Positions 63,985-64,000 of a DNA stretch of 64,000 nucleotides are shown here, in pieces. The position numbers and the translations under genes were made by a program. The number at the start of each line of letters is the position of its first letter. Within the stretch, counting starts at the first letter, position 1. Source of the stretch: Pseudoneurospora amorphoporcata (lineage: Eukaryota > Ascomycota > Sordariomycetes > Sordariales > Sordariaceae); NCBI GenBank assembly GCA_033297205.1, contig MU859202.1, positions 31,355-95,354 of the forward strand, given 5' to 3'. The notes beneath the pieces are model-generated. The model searched no databases. It was given only the letters and a program-made list of their open reading frames with translations, and had not been told where the DNA came from.

Positions 63985-64000
63985 TAAGCGGAGCGGAAGC

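Noticed and set aside
1..64000. Dispersed 5S rRNA gene, CRISPR array or secondary-metabolite cluster
   Set aside because: No 5S-like sequence, no regularly spaced direct repeats, and the genes are housekeeping. CRISPR is not expected in a fungal nuclear genome.

Overview
This window is gene-rich nuclear DNA of a filamentous ascomycete, most likely Neurospora or a close relative. It shows short introns (mostly 50-110 bp) with GTRNGT-type donors and CTRAC-type branch sites, single-exon housekeeping genes, a SEB-1/Msn2-like C2H2 regulator a few kilobases from an arginine-specific mitochondrial carbamoyl-phosphate synthase (arg-3), and transposon relics whose damage looks like C-to-T decay (RIP-like). 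The species call rests on gene content and style; no database search was possible.

Layout, left to right: a gene-poor 5.2 kb leader; seb-1 (+, 5227-7251); DPH6 diphthamide synthetase (+, 8491-11283); arg-3 (-, 12002-15669); a 2.2 kb divergent spacer with five perfect TGACTCA (CPC1/GCN4-type) boxes; a DUF1746/Dsc4-like membrane protein (+, 17913-19058); RCL1 (-, 19175-20395); a mitochondrial PPR-type protein (+, 21001-23505); a GPATCH11-like G-patch protein (-, 23698-24948); a membrane-anchored type-B carboxylesterase (+, 25693-27864); tRNA-Gly(GCC) (-, 28246-28316); NPL4 (-, 28689-30806); SEC66 (+, 31619-32437); an unknown protein (-, 32960-33757); ORC3 (-, 34989-37705); a PWWP-domain chromatin protein (-, 39586-41972); BRR2 (-, 43390-50025); a coiled-coil protein (+, 50930-52633); RFC2 (-, 52898-54205); a UBE2Z-like E2 carrying two UBC folds (+, 55811-57622); an acidic low-complexity protein (-, 58207-59655); and a transposon nest (60742 to about 63910).

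Most genes are conserved housekeeping functions that do not form a pathway cluster. Several fall into shared processes: DNA replication (ORC3, RFC2), RNA processing (BRR2, RCL1), ubiquitin and ER quality control (NPL4, the Dsc4-like protein, the tandem-UBC E2, SEC66) and translation (DPH6, tRNA-Gly).

The most interesting items are (1) a complete 2,230 bp pogo-type element, with perfect 23 bp terminal inverted repeats and a TA duplication, inserted inside the coding region of an older Tc1/mariner-type transposase, whose C-terminus resumes in frame on the far side; (2) a UBE2Z-like enzyme with a second, Cys-containing UBC fold, encoded with a 12-nt microexon and a probable 10-nt terminal exon; and (3) the TGACTCA cluster upstream of arg-3. 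Exon boundaries were read by eye from splice signals, frame continuity and family similarity.
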